Positions 7,240 through 13,722 are shown, counted from the first letter of the stretch. The stretch is 17,922 nt of DNA from DASXMX01 sp035483795 (GCA_035483795.1 DATHPP010000047.1:1-17922), one strand, 5' to 3'. Program-made: numbers and translations. Notes: generated by a model from the letters alone, not told the origin.

Positions 7240-8007
7240 ATGCGACTGATCAATCTCAAAGACATCTATAAAACCTATCACCTGGGCGAGGTCGACGTGC
7301 CGGTGCTGAAAGGCATTTCCCTGGACATCGACCGGGGCGAGCTCGTCGCGCTGATGGGCGTCAGCGGCTCGGGCAAGAGCACCCTGATGAACATCCTCGG
7401 GTGCCTGGACCGTCCGAGCTCCGGCGAATACTGGCTCGACGGGCAGGAAATCTCCAACCTCTCGGCCGACGGCCGGGCCACGATCCGCAACCAGAAGATC
7501 GGCTTCGTCTTCCAGAGCTTCAATCTGCTGCCGCGAACCAGCGCCCTGGAAAACGTCATGATGCCGCTCAGCTACACGGCCCTGCATTTGTCCGAACGAG
7601 AGGGCCGCAAGCGCGCCGAGGCGCTGCTGAATCTGGTCGGACTGGGCGACCGCATGGACCATGAGCCATCGCAACTGTCCGGCGGGCAGCAGCAGCGCGT
7701 CGCCATCGCCCGCGCCCTGGTGAATCACCCGCCGCTCCTGTTTGCCGACGAGCCCACCGGCAACCTCGACTCGCGCACCAGCGCCGAAGTCCTCCAGATG
7801 TTCCAGACGCTCAACGAGGAGGAGGGAATCACCATCATCCTCGTCACGCACGACGCCTACGTCGCGCGGCACGCCAAGCGTGCCATCCGCATCAAGGACG
7901 GAATCGTCGAAGACGATCACGCCGTGGTGGCGGCCGAGGAGGACATCAACGCCGCTCCGGTAGTGGAGCAGGTCGTCGAGGCACCGCAGCCCGCGATTGC
8001 CGATTGA
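7240..8007 (+). CDS. ABC transporter ATPase, MacB/LolD-type
   Basis: A 255-residue nucleotide-binding subunit with every required motif: Walker A GVSGSGKST (40-48), Q-loop Gln92 in FVFQSFNLLPRTSALENV, signature LSGGQQQRVAIARAL (146-160), Walker B LLFADEPTGNLD (166-177) and H-loop His204 in VTHD. The sequence is of the LolD/MacB group, which powers FtsX-type permeases to extract lipoproteins or drive drug and peptide efflux. A roughly 35-residue acidic/Val-Ala tail follows the fold. In MacB the ATPase is fused to, or immediately followed by, its permease; here the gene ends alone and palindromic repeats begin 20 bp later. The permease must be encoded elsewhere or has been lost. Confidence 0.95.
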   Translation: MRLINLKDIYKTYHLGEVDVPVLKGISLDIDRGELVALMGVSGSGKSTLMNILGCLDRPSSGEYWLDGQEISNLSADGRATIRNQKIGFVFQSFNLLPRTSALENVMMPLSYTALHLSEREGRKRAEALLNLVGLGDRMDHEPSQLSGGQQQRVAIARALVNHPPLLFADEPTGNLDSRTSAEVLQMFQTLNEEEGITIILVTHDAYVARHAKRAIRIKDGIVEDDHAVVAAEEDINAAPVVEQVVEAPQPAIAD

Positions 8008-8026
8008 GGGATCTGGAGCGCTTCTC

Positions 8027-8224
8027 GTGACACGGGTTTCCAATCGCAGCTGACCGCTGCCATGAGAGGAACGACGCGCACGTCCCCGGCACGCGTGTCA
8101 CGGCGCTGCACGTGACACGGCTTTGCAAGCCGTGCCGTCCCCGTTTCGACCGAAGGGGATTTCGACCAGCCCACATCCGCTTTTCTTTGCGAGCACTCGG
8201 CACGGGTTAAAAACCCGTGTCACA
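8027..8224. repeat. Cluster of REP-like palindromes (four elements, one degraded)
   Basis: These are the same repeats as at 2447-2557. A degraded element, GTGACACGGGTTTCCAAT, starts at 8027, and a shortened partner (CACGCGTG then TCAC) lies around 8091-8101. Intact hairpins follow: CACGGCTT / AAGCCGTG (8116-8123, 8127-8134, loop TGC) and CACGGGTT / AACCCGTG (8201-8208, 8212-8219, loop AAA), in inverted orientation. They occupy nearly the whole gap between the convergent ATPase and HPS-type genes and could act as transcript-end stabilisers or bidirectional stops. There is no T tract. Confidence 0.75.
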
Positions 8225-8236
8225 GGGAGGCGTTCC

Positions 8237-8929
8237 TCAAACGTCCCGGTACGCATGCACCTTCTGACAGATGAGGCGCAGTGAGCTTTCCACGTCGCCG
8301 CTGGCGGTCTTGAAGGAGTCGGCGTCGATCGTCAACGGCGCGCCCAGCACGACCAATGGGGCGCCGTATTCCGGCGTCGAGACGGCCTGCGCAATGGACA
8401 GGCCGCCCACCGCCTGCACCGGCACGCTCACCGCCTTGACGACTTCGCGGAGCTGATCCAGCGGGCTGGGCATCCGCAGGCCGCGGGCGGCGATACCGCG
8501 ACGCTCGTCGTAGCCGATGTGATGGATCACGTAGTCGCAACCCATGTCCTCGATCAACTTCGCGCCGGCGATCATGTCCGGACAGGCCAGGTTGTCGCCC
8601 ATGACTTTCACGCCCAGGTCCTTGCCGGCCTTGACGACGCATTTGAGCGTTTCCTCGTGCGCCCGCGCCATCACGACGATGTGGGTCGCGCCGGCCTTGG
8701 CCATCAGTTCAGCCTCGAGCCAGCCGCCGTCCATGGTTTTGAGGTCGGCGACGATCGGGGTGGTGGGAAAGCGTTTTCGCAGCGCCCGCACGCCGTGCAT
8801 TCCCTCGGCGATGATGAGCGGTGTCCCCGCCTCCAGCCAGTCCACCCCCGCCCGCAACGCCATCTCGGCGGTCGAAAGGGCTTCGTCAATGCGCACAACG
8901 TCGAGGGAGATTTGGACGATGGTTTTCAT
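8237..8929 (-). CDS. 3-hexulose-6-phosphate synthase-type enzyme (OMP decarboxylase superfamily)
   Basis: A 230-residue TIM-barrel protein. The superfamily signature DxKxxD is present as DLKTMDGG (Asp62, Lys64, Asp67), and the pattern MKTIVQISLD, WLEAGTPLIIAEGMHGVRALR, VIHHIGYDERR and QAVGGLSIA follows hexulose-6-phosphate synthase, which condenses formaldehyde with ribulose 5-phosphate. The related 3-keto-L-gulonate-6-phosphate decarboxylase shares these motifs and cannot be excluded. At 230 residues it is slightly longer than the usual 210. No phosphohexulose isomerase gene is nearby. The ATG lies 3 bp after the stop of the DUF5615 gene and lacks a clear ribosome binding site, so it is probably read through translational coupling. 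It ends against the palindrome cluster. Confidence 0.78.
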   Translation of the reverse strand: MKTIVQISLDVVRIDEALSTAEMALRAGVDWLEAGTPLIIAEGMHGVRALRKRFPTTPIVADLKTMDGGWLEAELMAKAGATHIVVMARAHEETLKCVVKAGKDLGVKVMGDNLACPDMIAGAKLIEDMGCDYVIHHIGYDERRGIAARGLRMPSPLDQLREVVKAVSVPVQAVGGLSIAQAVSTPEYGAPLVVLGAPLTIDADSFKTASGDVESSLRLICQKVHAYRDV

Positions 8930-8932
8930 GGG

Positions 8933-9304
8933 TTATCGCCAATGGTTGAGAACGTGAAGCATGTCGGCGAGTGGGGTTGCTGAAGCACATAAATTGACAA
9001 CGGCACGAACGATTGCATGCGGGTTCATGTCTCGTTTCTTATCGTTGTCCTTCCGTACGACCAGAATACCGGGATGATGGCCCATGGAGGCGAGCACCAA
9101 GTCGTGCAGCTCATCAAAGTCCTCGTGGATGCCCGACAAAAGAATCCGTCGGTTCCGAATGGCGCGCGCCAAATGAACGGGATCGTTCTCACCGGCGATT
9201 CCGAGCGATGACGGAATCACGACATCGTGCCCCGCGCGCCGCAGCAAAGTTGCAAGTAGCGGGTCTGCTGAATCATCGTCTAAGTGGATTCGGAGGGATA
9301 GCAA
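8933..9304 (-). CDS. DUF5615 PIN-like protein, probable toxin of a toxin-antitoxin pair
   Basis: A 123-residue protein matching the DUF5615/PIN-like pattern: an acidic first strand (LRIHLDDDSADPLLATLLRRAGHDVV), then IRNRRILLSGIHEDFDELH and GILVVRKDND. Asp9/Asp10 and the EDFDELH block (61-67) are the likely metal-binding acids, by analogy with PIN nucleases. DUF5615 genes are typically paired with DUF433 genes and are predicted RNases; activity is not proven for this one. The start is taken as TTG 9304, which overlaps the upstream DUF433 gene by 25 bp in another frame, a normal arrangement for coupled pairs. No better in-frame start exists near the first strand. Confidence 0.75.
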   Translation of the reverse strand: MLSLRIHLDDDSADPLLATLLRRAGHDVVIPSSLGIAGENDPVHLARAIRNRRILLSGIHEDFDELHDLVLASMGHHPGILVVRKDNDKKRDMNPHAIVRAVVNLCASATPLADMLHVLNHWR

Positions 9305-9651
9305 AGCCTTCGAATCCTTGCCCTTTCCTCTGGGGGAATCGGTTTGGGGCGGGGGTTGTATTTGTAATTCGGTTCATTCATCCCCGCCGCCTCCATGATC
9401 ATCTCATCGAACTTGTAGTCCTGTTGCAACTCCGGCGGGTCCGACTCAACGTAAGCGATCGCCTCCTTTACGGCCTCGATCGGCAGCCTGTAATTTTCCG
9501 CGATCTGCTCGATTGTCCGGGGCTCTTCTTCATTGGCCCATAGGCCGTATAGCGTCCGCGCCTTGATCCGCCGGCCTTTGATGGAAAGCTGGTGGTAGGA
9601 TGACTTGGGGTCCCGCTCGAGGTATTGCCATTTCGTCTGTGTGCTGGCCAT
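9280..9651 (-). CDS. DUF433-family protein, probable antitoxin
   Basis: A 123-residue protein with the DUF433 layout: a short beta region (HQLSIKGRRIKARTLYGLW) followed by a helix-turn-helix-like segment RTIEQIAENYRLPIEAVKEAIAYV and the terminal ESDPPEL motif. It then has a basic C-terminal tail with PRPKPIPPEERARIRRL. ATG 9651 is chosen because GGAG lies five bases upstream on the minus strand; the open frame extends 19 codons further without a ribosome site. DUF433 proteins are usually about 75 residues, so the 40-residue tail is an extension, possibly the toxin-binding part. It overlaps the DUF5615 gene by 25 bp, and both run toward the HPS-type gene. Confidence 0.78.
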   Translation of the reverse strand: MASTQTKWQYLERDPKSSYHQLSIKGRRIKARTLYGLWANEEEPRTIEQIAENYRLPIEAVKEAIAYVESDPPELQQDYKFDEMIMEAAGMNEPNYKYNPRPKPIPPEERARIRRLCYPSEST

Positions 9652-9721
9652 AAATGCTCCGGGAATCTTATTCTGTCCGCCCTGCTGCGAGCTGGCAAGC
9701 CGCGTCAATCAATTCTAGCGC

Positions 9722-11608
9722 TTATCTGGCTGCGGGCCGCACCAACGCCCCGGCCAGGCCGCGTTTGGCCAGTTGCGAGTTGGGGTCCACGCGAAGCGCT
9801 TCGGCGTAATGCTCGATCGCCTGCTGCCGCTGGCCGACGGTATCCAGCAGCACCGCCAGGTTGAGCTGCCCGCGCAGGTCGGCGGGATCGAGACGGACGG
9901 CGATCCGGGCTTCGGCAACCGCCTGGTTAACTTGGTTGCGTCCTGCCAGCAAGACCGCCAGATTTCGATGCGCGTCGGAAAGCAGATTGTCCAGCTCCAG
10001 CGCCCGGCGGACGCAGGTCATCGCCTCATCGGTCCGTCCCTGCGCCGCCAGCAAGCCGGATAAATTGGTCAGGACGCGGGCGTTCTGCGGGTCCAGCTCG
10101 CAGGCCCGCCGGTAGGCATCGATGGCGTCGGCGGTGTGATTCTGCATGGCCAGGGCGACGCCAAGGTTCCCATATGCCTGGGCTTCGTCGGGCTGCAGCT
10201 CGATGGCCCGTCGGGCGTCGGCTTCGGCCTTACCTGGCTGGTTCGTCGACAGCTCATACGCTGAGAGCGAATTGTACGCGACCACGCTCTGCGGATTGAT
10301 TGCCAGCTCATGGCGGAACAGGTCCTCCGTGCTTCGCCAGCTCCACGTCTGAAGGTTGGCTCGAACTGCCAGCGCCAGCAGGACGACAGTCACGATGATG
10401 GGAATTTCCCGCCGATATTTCAGCGATTGCAGCGCGAACGCCAGGATCAGCGCCGGTCCAAGCATGGCGACGTAAAGGTAGTGATCGGCGACCAGCGAAT
10501 ACCGCTCGAATTGAAATGGCGCGAGTCCGAGAACTGGCAGCGTCGCCGCCACGAGAAGGGCGATCCCCGCCGCAAACCACGCCGCCTTGCGACGGTAGAT
10601 CCACGCGAGTAGTGCAATTGCCGCCGGAATCAGCCACATCCAATAGACGCGGCCCTGCCCGATCTCGACCTGCGGCGAATGGTGATATTGCACACCCAGC
10701 CAGAGGGGGAAGAAAAACTTGTATACGTAGAACCCCAGCGCATCTGCCGCCAGCAACGGCCGCAGCCAGAGCTTCCCTGCTTCGTAAGCGATCGTCACCG
10801 GCTGGGCGATCTTCGCCACGATCGCGATCGGCAGAGCCATCACGAACCACGGCAGCAAGCTGGGAAGGATCGATCGCCAGGGGCGCTTCAGCAGGCCGCG
10901 ATCGAGGACCAGCGCCGCCAAGGGCAATGAGATGGCCGAAGGCTTGCTGAGAAGCGCCAGCAGAAAAGCAACCGTGGCCGCCGCGTAGCGAACGCGTCGA
11001 CGCACGGGCGCCGGGTCGTCATGTTGATCGCCCTGGGCAAAAAGAACGTATTGCCACAGCGCGATGATCGACAGCGCTCCGCACAGCACGTCTTTCATTC
11101 CCGCGACCCAGGCGACCGACTCCACCTGCACCGGATGGACGGCAAAGAGCACCGCCCCCGCGCACGCCGCCCATGGCTTGGAGACCAACCGTCGCAGAAG
11201 CAGGTACACCGCCACGGATGCCACGACGTGCACCGCAAGATTGGCGGCATGAAAAATATATGGATTCAGCCAGATTCCCTGTGGGTCCGGCGCATCGGTT
11301 CGCGCCACCAGCGCAACCAGGCTCCAGATCGTGTAGGTGAGCGGAATGTAGATCGCCATAAACGGCCGGGTCCAAAACATCCCCAGGCCGTAGAAGCTCG
11401 GCGGGTTCAACAGCGGGTTTTTCGCGACGTTGAGCAGGTCGTCCCACGACGTGAAATCGCATCCCAGGACCGGCCAGAACGCCGCGAGAGCAGCCAGCAC
11501 CGGGACCACCCAAATGAACCGGCTGGGAGGCTGCGCCGAGCGCGCCGCCAATGCTCCCTTGTGGCTGGGCTTATTCTTCTGCCGGCGGTCGCGGGCTGCC
11601 TGCTTCAT
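9722..11608 (-). CDS. Polytopic membrane protein with C-terminal TPR repeats (TMTC-like, GT-C fold)
   Basis: A protein of about 628 residues. The N-terminal two-thirds (residues 32-415) contain about ten hydrophobic segments with landmarks of TMTC-type proteins: FTSWDD (53-58, with the paired acids of GT-C enzymes in the first extracytoplasmic loop), HPVQVESVAWVAGMKDVL (159-176), LLSKPSAI and ERYSLVADHYLY (369-380). The C-terminal part (about 435-625) is made of five or six tetratricopeptide repeats such as AYGNLGVALAMQNHTADAIDAYRRA. Animal TMTC proteins are O-mannosyltransferases; bacterial relatives are uncharacterised, so glycosyl transfer onto exported proteins is an inference. A GTG and an ATG are adjacent at the start; ATG 11608 is used. 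TAATAT six to eight bases upstream suggests a leaderless message. Confidence 0.85.
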   Translation of the reverse strand: MKQAARDRRQKNKPSHKGALAARSAQPPSRFIWVVPVLAALAAFWPVLGCDFTSWDDLLNVAKNPLLNPPSFYGLGMFWTRPFMAIYIPLTYTIWSLVALVARTDAPDPQGIWLNPYIFHAANLAVHVVASVAVYLLLRRLVSKPWAACAGAVLFAVHPVQVESVAWVAGMKDVLCGALSIIALWQYVLFAQGDQHDDPAPVRRRVRYAAATVAFLLALLSKPSAISLPLAALVLDRGLLKRPWRSILPSLLPWFVMALPIAIVAKIAQPVTIAYEAGKLWLRPLLAADALGFYVYKFFFPLWLGVQYHHSPQVEIGQGRVYWMWLIPAAIALLAWIYRRKAAWFAAGIALLVAATLPVLGLAPFQFERYSLVADHYLYVAMLGPALILAFALQSLKYRREIPIIVTVVLLALAVRANLQTWSWRSTEDLFRHELAINPQSVVAYNSLSAYELSTNQPGKAEADARRAIELQPDEAQAYGNLGVALAMQNHTADAIDAYRRACELDPQNARVLTNLSGLLAAQGRTDEAMTCVRRALELDNLLSDAHRNLAVLLAGRNQVNQAVAEARIAVRLDPADLRGQLNLAVLLDTVGQRQQAIEHYAEALRVDPNSQLAKRGLAGALVRPAAR

Positions 11609-11611
11609 CAC

Positions 11612-11624
11612 TCGATATTATCGA
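11612..11624. promoter_or_regulatory. Palindrome containing a -10-like hexamer at the TMTC-like gene start
   Basis: TCGATA (11612-11617) and TATCGA (11619-11624) form a perfect palindrome around one base. On the minus strand it includes GATAAT/TAATAT, whose end lies six to eight bases before ATG 11608. It may be the -10 of a leaderless transcript, possibly overlapped by a repressor site. No good -35 was found. Confidence 0.3.
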
Positions 11625-11669
11625 ACCATGTCTGCCCCGTGCGTGACGGCGTCGGCGACTTCCCTCATT

Positions 11670-11765
11670 CCCCCTCTCCCTCCGGGAGAGGGTGGGGGTG
11701 AGGGGACTTGGAGAGGCGCCTCTCACTCGCCCTCACCCCAGCCCTCTCCCAGAGGGAGAGGGGGC
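11670..11765. repeat. Facing pair of CCCTCACCCC/CCCTCTCCC-type dispersed repeats
   Basis: The left copy (11670-11705) reads CCCCCTCTCCCTCCGGGAGA and continues GGGTGGGGGTGAGGGG. The right copy (11731-11765) is its imperfect reverse complement, starting CCCTCACCCCAGCCCTCTCC and ending AGAGGGAGAGGGGG. Each copy also contains its own short hairpin (CTCCC/GGGAG), and 25 bases separate them. This type of repeat is scattered through many GC-rich genomes and is often regarded as a REP- or MITE-like element. It lies between the TMTC-like gene and ssrA. Confidence 0.7.
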
Positions 11766-11852
11766 ACCAAGCCGTCTGCGACTCCGCAAGTTGCGGCCAA
11801 CCTCAAACCGACCTATCATAACAATCGTACAATTTGAATGTTCACAACCACC

Positions 11853-12228
11853 GGGGGCGATCGGTTTCGACCGGATGGCGAGGGTGGCGGTGGCATGCCG
11901 AGGACGCTCGTTGGCCTCGTAAATCATCGAGCAAAACATTAACTGCCAACAGTGATGTTGCAGGCCGGGTTGGCTTTGCCGCCCCGGTTCGTATGGCTGC
12001 CTAATTTAAGGCAACCTCGGCACGCCGCGTAGCCCGCGACGCGACGGCCGCAAAATGCGGGCTGGCCGCCGGATTCGGCCGTTGATCCGGCGGTGAGAAA
12101 CAGACGGCTGGGCCCCGCCGGAGGATGTCGGCGTTCGCCGGCAGGGCCGAGATCAAAACACCGACTAAGCATGTAGAGGCCGTCATTCGAGTTATCTCGG
12201 GACGGGGGTTCGATTCCCCCCGCCTCCA
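11853..12228 (+). ncRNA. ssrA: Transfer-messenger RNA (tmRNA), one-piece
   Basis: The 376-nt gene rescues stalled ribosomes by acting as alanyl-tRNA and then as a short mRNA. The 5' end GGGGGCG (11853-11859) pairs fully with CGCCTCC (12221-12227), followed by discriminator A12228. GATCGGTTTCGACCGG is the conserved 5' segment. The T arm is GGGGG-TTCGATT-CCCCC (12204-12220). The conserved ACTAAGCATGTAGA occurs near the 3' end. CCA is not encoded and would be added. The tag frame ends GCT GCC TAA at 12004; resuming at GCC 11945 gives ANSDVAGRVGFAAPVRMAA (19 residues). A TACAAT -10-like hexamer lies at 11828-11833. The identification is very secure; the exact resume codon is inferred from the AAAACATTAACT context. 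Confidence 0.97.
11945..12004 (+). other. tmRNA proteolysis-tag reading frame
   Basis: Inside ssrA, the frame GCC AAC AGT GAT ... ATG GCT GCC TAA encodes a 19-residue degradation tag ending in Met-Ala-Ala. Most known tags end in ALAA or a similar hydrophobic-Ala-Ala, the signal for ClpXP. Here -RMAA keeps the two terminal Ala and a hydrophobic residue before them. The stop codon is certain; the first codon is inferred from the A-rich stretch immediately upstream. Confidence 0.75.
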
Positions 12229-12250
12229 ATTTTCGCCGAAGGCGAAAATT
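12228..12250. repeat. 10-bp perfect hairpin at the tmRNA 3' end
   Basis: AATTTTCGCC (12228-12237), loop GAA and GGCGAAAATT (12241-12250) form a perfect stem that begins on the discriminator base of tmRNA. A's rather than T's follow the GC part on the transcribed strand, so it is not a standard Rho-independent terminator. It may mark the processing point of the tmRNA precursor or be another short palindromic repeat with a GAA loop. Confidence 0.6.
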
Positions 12251-12363
12251 AGAGCAGTGGAGCAGGAGAGCAGTGGAGCAGTAGAAGAAGGCAAAAAAGC
12301 AAACATGCTCGGCTCGCGGGACGATGTCCCGCTCCACTGCGGTCTACTGCTCAACTGTTCTCC
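12251..12363. repeat. Nested repeat: direct repeat, long inverted repeat and inner hairpin
   Basis: AGAGCAGTGGAGCAG occurs twice in tandem (12251-12265 and 12267-12281). The 21-base segment 12265-12285 is matched 19/21 by the reverse complement of 12343-12363, giving an inverted repeat with a 57-base loop. In the loop is a perfect hairpin, GCGGGAC-GAT-GTCCCGC (12316-12332). The structure fills the gap between ssrA and the S23-type gene and probably belongs to the mobile context of the latter. Confidence 0.65.
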
Positions 12364-12394
12364 TACTCATTTCGTTTGATGGGGGCGCACCTCC

Positions 12395-12757
12395 ATGGCC
12401 TTCATGTTCGAGAACCTTCAGGTCTACCAGAAGGCGATCGACTTCGCCGATCGGATTGCCACCCGCACCGAATCGTTCCCCCGTGGCTACTACTTCCTGG
12501 TTGACCAACTGAATCGCGCCGCGCTTTCCATCGCAACCAATCTTGCCGAAGGCAACGGCCGCTTCACCAAGGCCGACCGCATGAACTTCTTCATTATCGC
12601 TCGCGGCTCGGTGCAGGAGTGCGTCCCGCTCCTGGAGGTTGCATCACGCCGAGGATTCATCCCGCCGCCGGATCATGCAGGACTGAAGGACAATCTCGAG
12701 GAAATGTCGAGAATGATCGCGGGTCTAATCAACGGGCTGGAAAAACGAGAACGGTGA
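12395..12757 (+). CDS. Four-helix-bundle protein, S23 / 23S rRNA-intervening-sequence family
   Basis: A 120-residue all-helical protein. MFENLQVYQKAIDFADRI, YFLVDQLNRAALSIATNLAEGNGR and RMNFFIIARGSVQECVPLLEVA match the S23 family in order and length (about 120 residues): the first helix with a W/FxxA-like core, then the hallmark (R)A(A/S)xSIxxNIAEGxGR, then the FxxIARGSxxE helix. The family was first seen in open frames inside 23S rRNA intervening sequences of Leptospira and relatives; it resembles the Avd accessory proteins of diversity-generating retroelements and may bind nucleic acid, but the role is not established. GGGGGCG (12380-12386) precedes ATG 12395. It lies 166 bp downstream of tmRNA, behind a nested inverted repeat. 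No reverse transcriptase or 23S gene is present. Confidence 0.9.
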   Translation: MAFMFENLQVYQKAIDFADRIATRTESFPRGYYFLVDQLNRAALSIATNLAEGNGRFTKADRMNFFIIARGSVQECVPLLEVASRRGFIPPPDHAGLKDNLEEMSRMIAGLINGLEKRER

Positions 12758-12780
12758 GATCGAGGCTTCCCTGGAAGTGC

Positions 12781-13008
12781 CTAAAGAGGCTTTCGTCGCC
12801 GCCCGCTGGTGTTCTCAAAAACTTTCAGCGGCAACTTCGCAACGGCTGTGTTGATCTCCGTCAAACCCTCGTCCGCCGTCAGGTCGGCGAGCTTGTACTC
12901 GTGAACATCTGCCGTGCCTTCGGTCGTCGCCTGTACGGACACCTGGCCGCTGTCGTCCTCAGTCTTGCTCACGAGTGCCAGTGCGGTCCCGAATCTGCTG
13001 TAGATCAT
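12781..13008 (-). CDS. Small conserved-looking protein of unknown function
   Basis: A 75-residue protein starting MIYSRFGTALALVSKTEDDSGQ, probably a small beta-rich domain followed by an LTADEGLTEINTAVAKLP helix. A strong ribosome binding site, AGGAG, lies four bases upstream of the ATG on the minus strand, which supports it being a real gene. The pattern (YSRxGT..., then a Leu-x-Ala-Asp-x-Gly-x-x-Glu-Ile segment) resembles short hypothetical proteins I have seen in planctomycete-type genomes, but no function is known to me. It is convergent with the S23-type gene and divergent from the DUF6166 gene. Confidence 0.65.
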   Translation of the reverse strand: MIYSRFGTALALVSKTEDDSGQVSVQATTEGTADVHEYKLADLTADEGLTEINTAVAKLPLKVFENTSGRRRKPL

Positions 13009-13168
13009 GAAGCTCCTGATTTGCGGACTCTACCCCGTTTGCGGGTACGGCGATACACGGCTGTGTTGATTTGAGTGATCGGCACAAAGGATGCGGTTGA
13101 GCACGCCGGTGTCCCTTGACGACCAAACCCATCCGCAAAATAAGCACCGAAAAATCCGAACAAGGGGG

Positions 13169-13195
13169 TTGACGGAGGTCACACGGTGCTACACT
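13169..13195 (+). promoter_or_regulatory. Candidate promoter of the DUF6166 gene
   Basis: TTGACG (13169-13174) and TACACT (13190-13195) are separated by 15 bases, and TGC just before the -10 makes it an extended -10 (TGnTACACT). The gene starts 28 bases further down at 13223, with AGAGG as ribosome site. The spacer is shorter than the usual 17, which the extended -10 could compensate. Confidence 0.45.
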
Positions 13196-13222
13196 CGCCC
13201 TTTCTATCCCAAGAGGCACACC

Positions 13223-13654
13223 ATGAAGTTTTACCACGGTGAGCGCACGGCAGGGGGATGCGAAGTAACGGTGGACGGCAGGCCGCTCCAAAAGCGGTCG
13301 GACCTGACGGGCAACGCCACGACTCCATTTGATTGGGGCTACATCGGCAGCGGACAACTGTCGGTGGCGCTGCTGTCGGATTTTTTGGGCGACGATTCCA
13401 AGGCGAAGGCGCTGGCGGAGGCGTTCGAGCAGAATGTTGTTGCCGAGTTGCCAACGAGAATGTGGACGCGGACCGACCAGGATTTCGCCGCCGCTCTAAA
13501 ACCTCTAACTGGCGTGATACGTTCCGCCGACGGCGGCGCGAGTTTGGGAGCGGCCTTGGGCGACATGCCGATGGAAACGACGGGCCTTGGGGCGGAGGAC
13601 GCTGCTGCCATTGCTGCAATGCTGAATGAAGGCGGTCCATGCCATATCGAGTGA
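13223..13654 (+). CDS. DUF6166-family protein
   Basis: A 143-residue soluble protein. The opening FYHGERTAGGCEVTVDGRPL followed by FDWGYIGSGQLSVALLSDFL and a later LPTRMW segment is characteristic of DUF6166, a domain of unknown function found in scattered bacteria and often in accessory DNA. The family typically ends soon after the W; here a further 35 residues follow (DFAAALKPLTGVIRSADGG...). ATG 13223 is supported by AGAGG eight bases upstream and by an upstream promoter-like pair; the open frame reaches back to 13091 across that promoter, so the longer version is unlikely. The function is unknown. Confidence 0.75.
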   Translation: MKFYHGERTAGGCEVTVDGRPLQKRSDLTGNATTPFDWGYIGSGQLSVALLSDFLGDDSKAKALAEAFEQNVVAELPTRMWTRTDQDFAAALKPLTGVIRSADGGASLGAALGDMPMETTGLGAEDAAAIAAMLNEGGPCHIE

Positions 13655-13722
13655 AGTCGGGGCGGGCCTGCCGGGGAACAAGCCACCCGGGGAAGAGAAA
13701 AAGGCATGTTGACGCCTTGACC

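Noticed and set aside
7165..8043. 292-codon minus-strand frame opposite the ABC ATPase
   Set aside because: It mirrors a fully motif-bearing ATPase gene and has no recognisable domain of its own.
12228..12250. Rho-independent terminator of ssrA
   Set aside because: The stem is perfect but is followed by more A's and mixed sequence rather than a T tract on the transcribed strand.
11939..12379. Open frames on both strands across ssrA
   Set aside because: The region is accounted for by the folded tmRNA and its tag frame.
12395..12757. Avd protein of a diversity-generating retroelement
   Set aside because: The fold family is related, but there is no reverse transcriptase, template repeat or variable-repeat target gene in the window.
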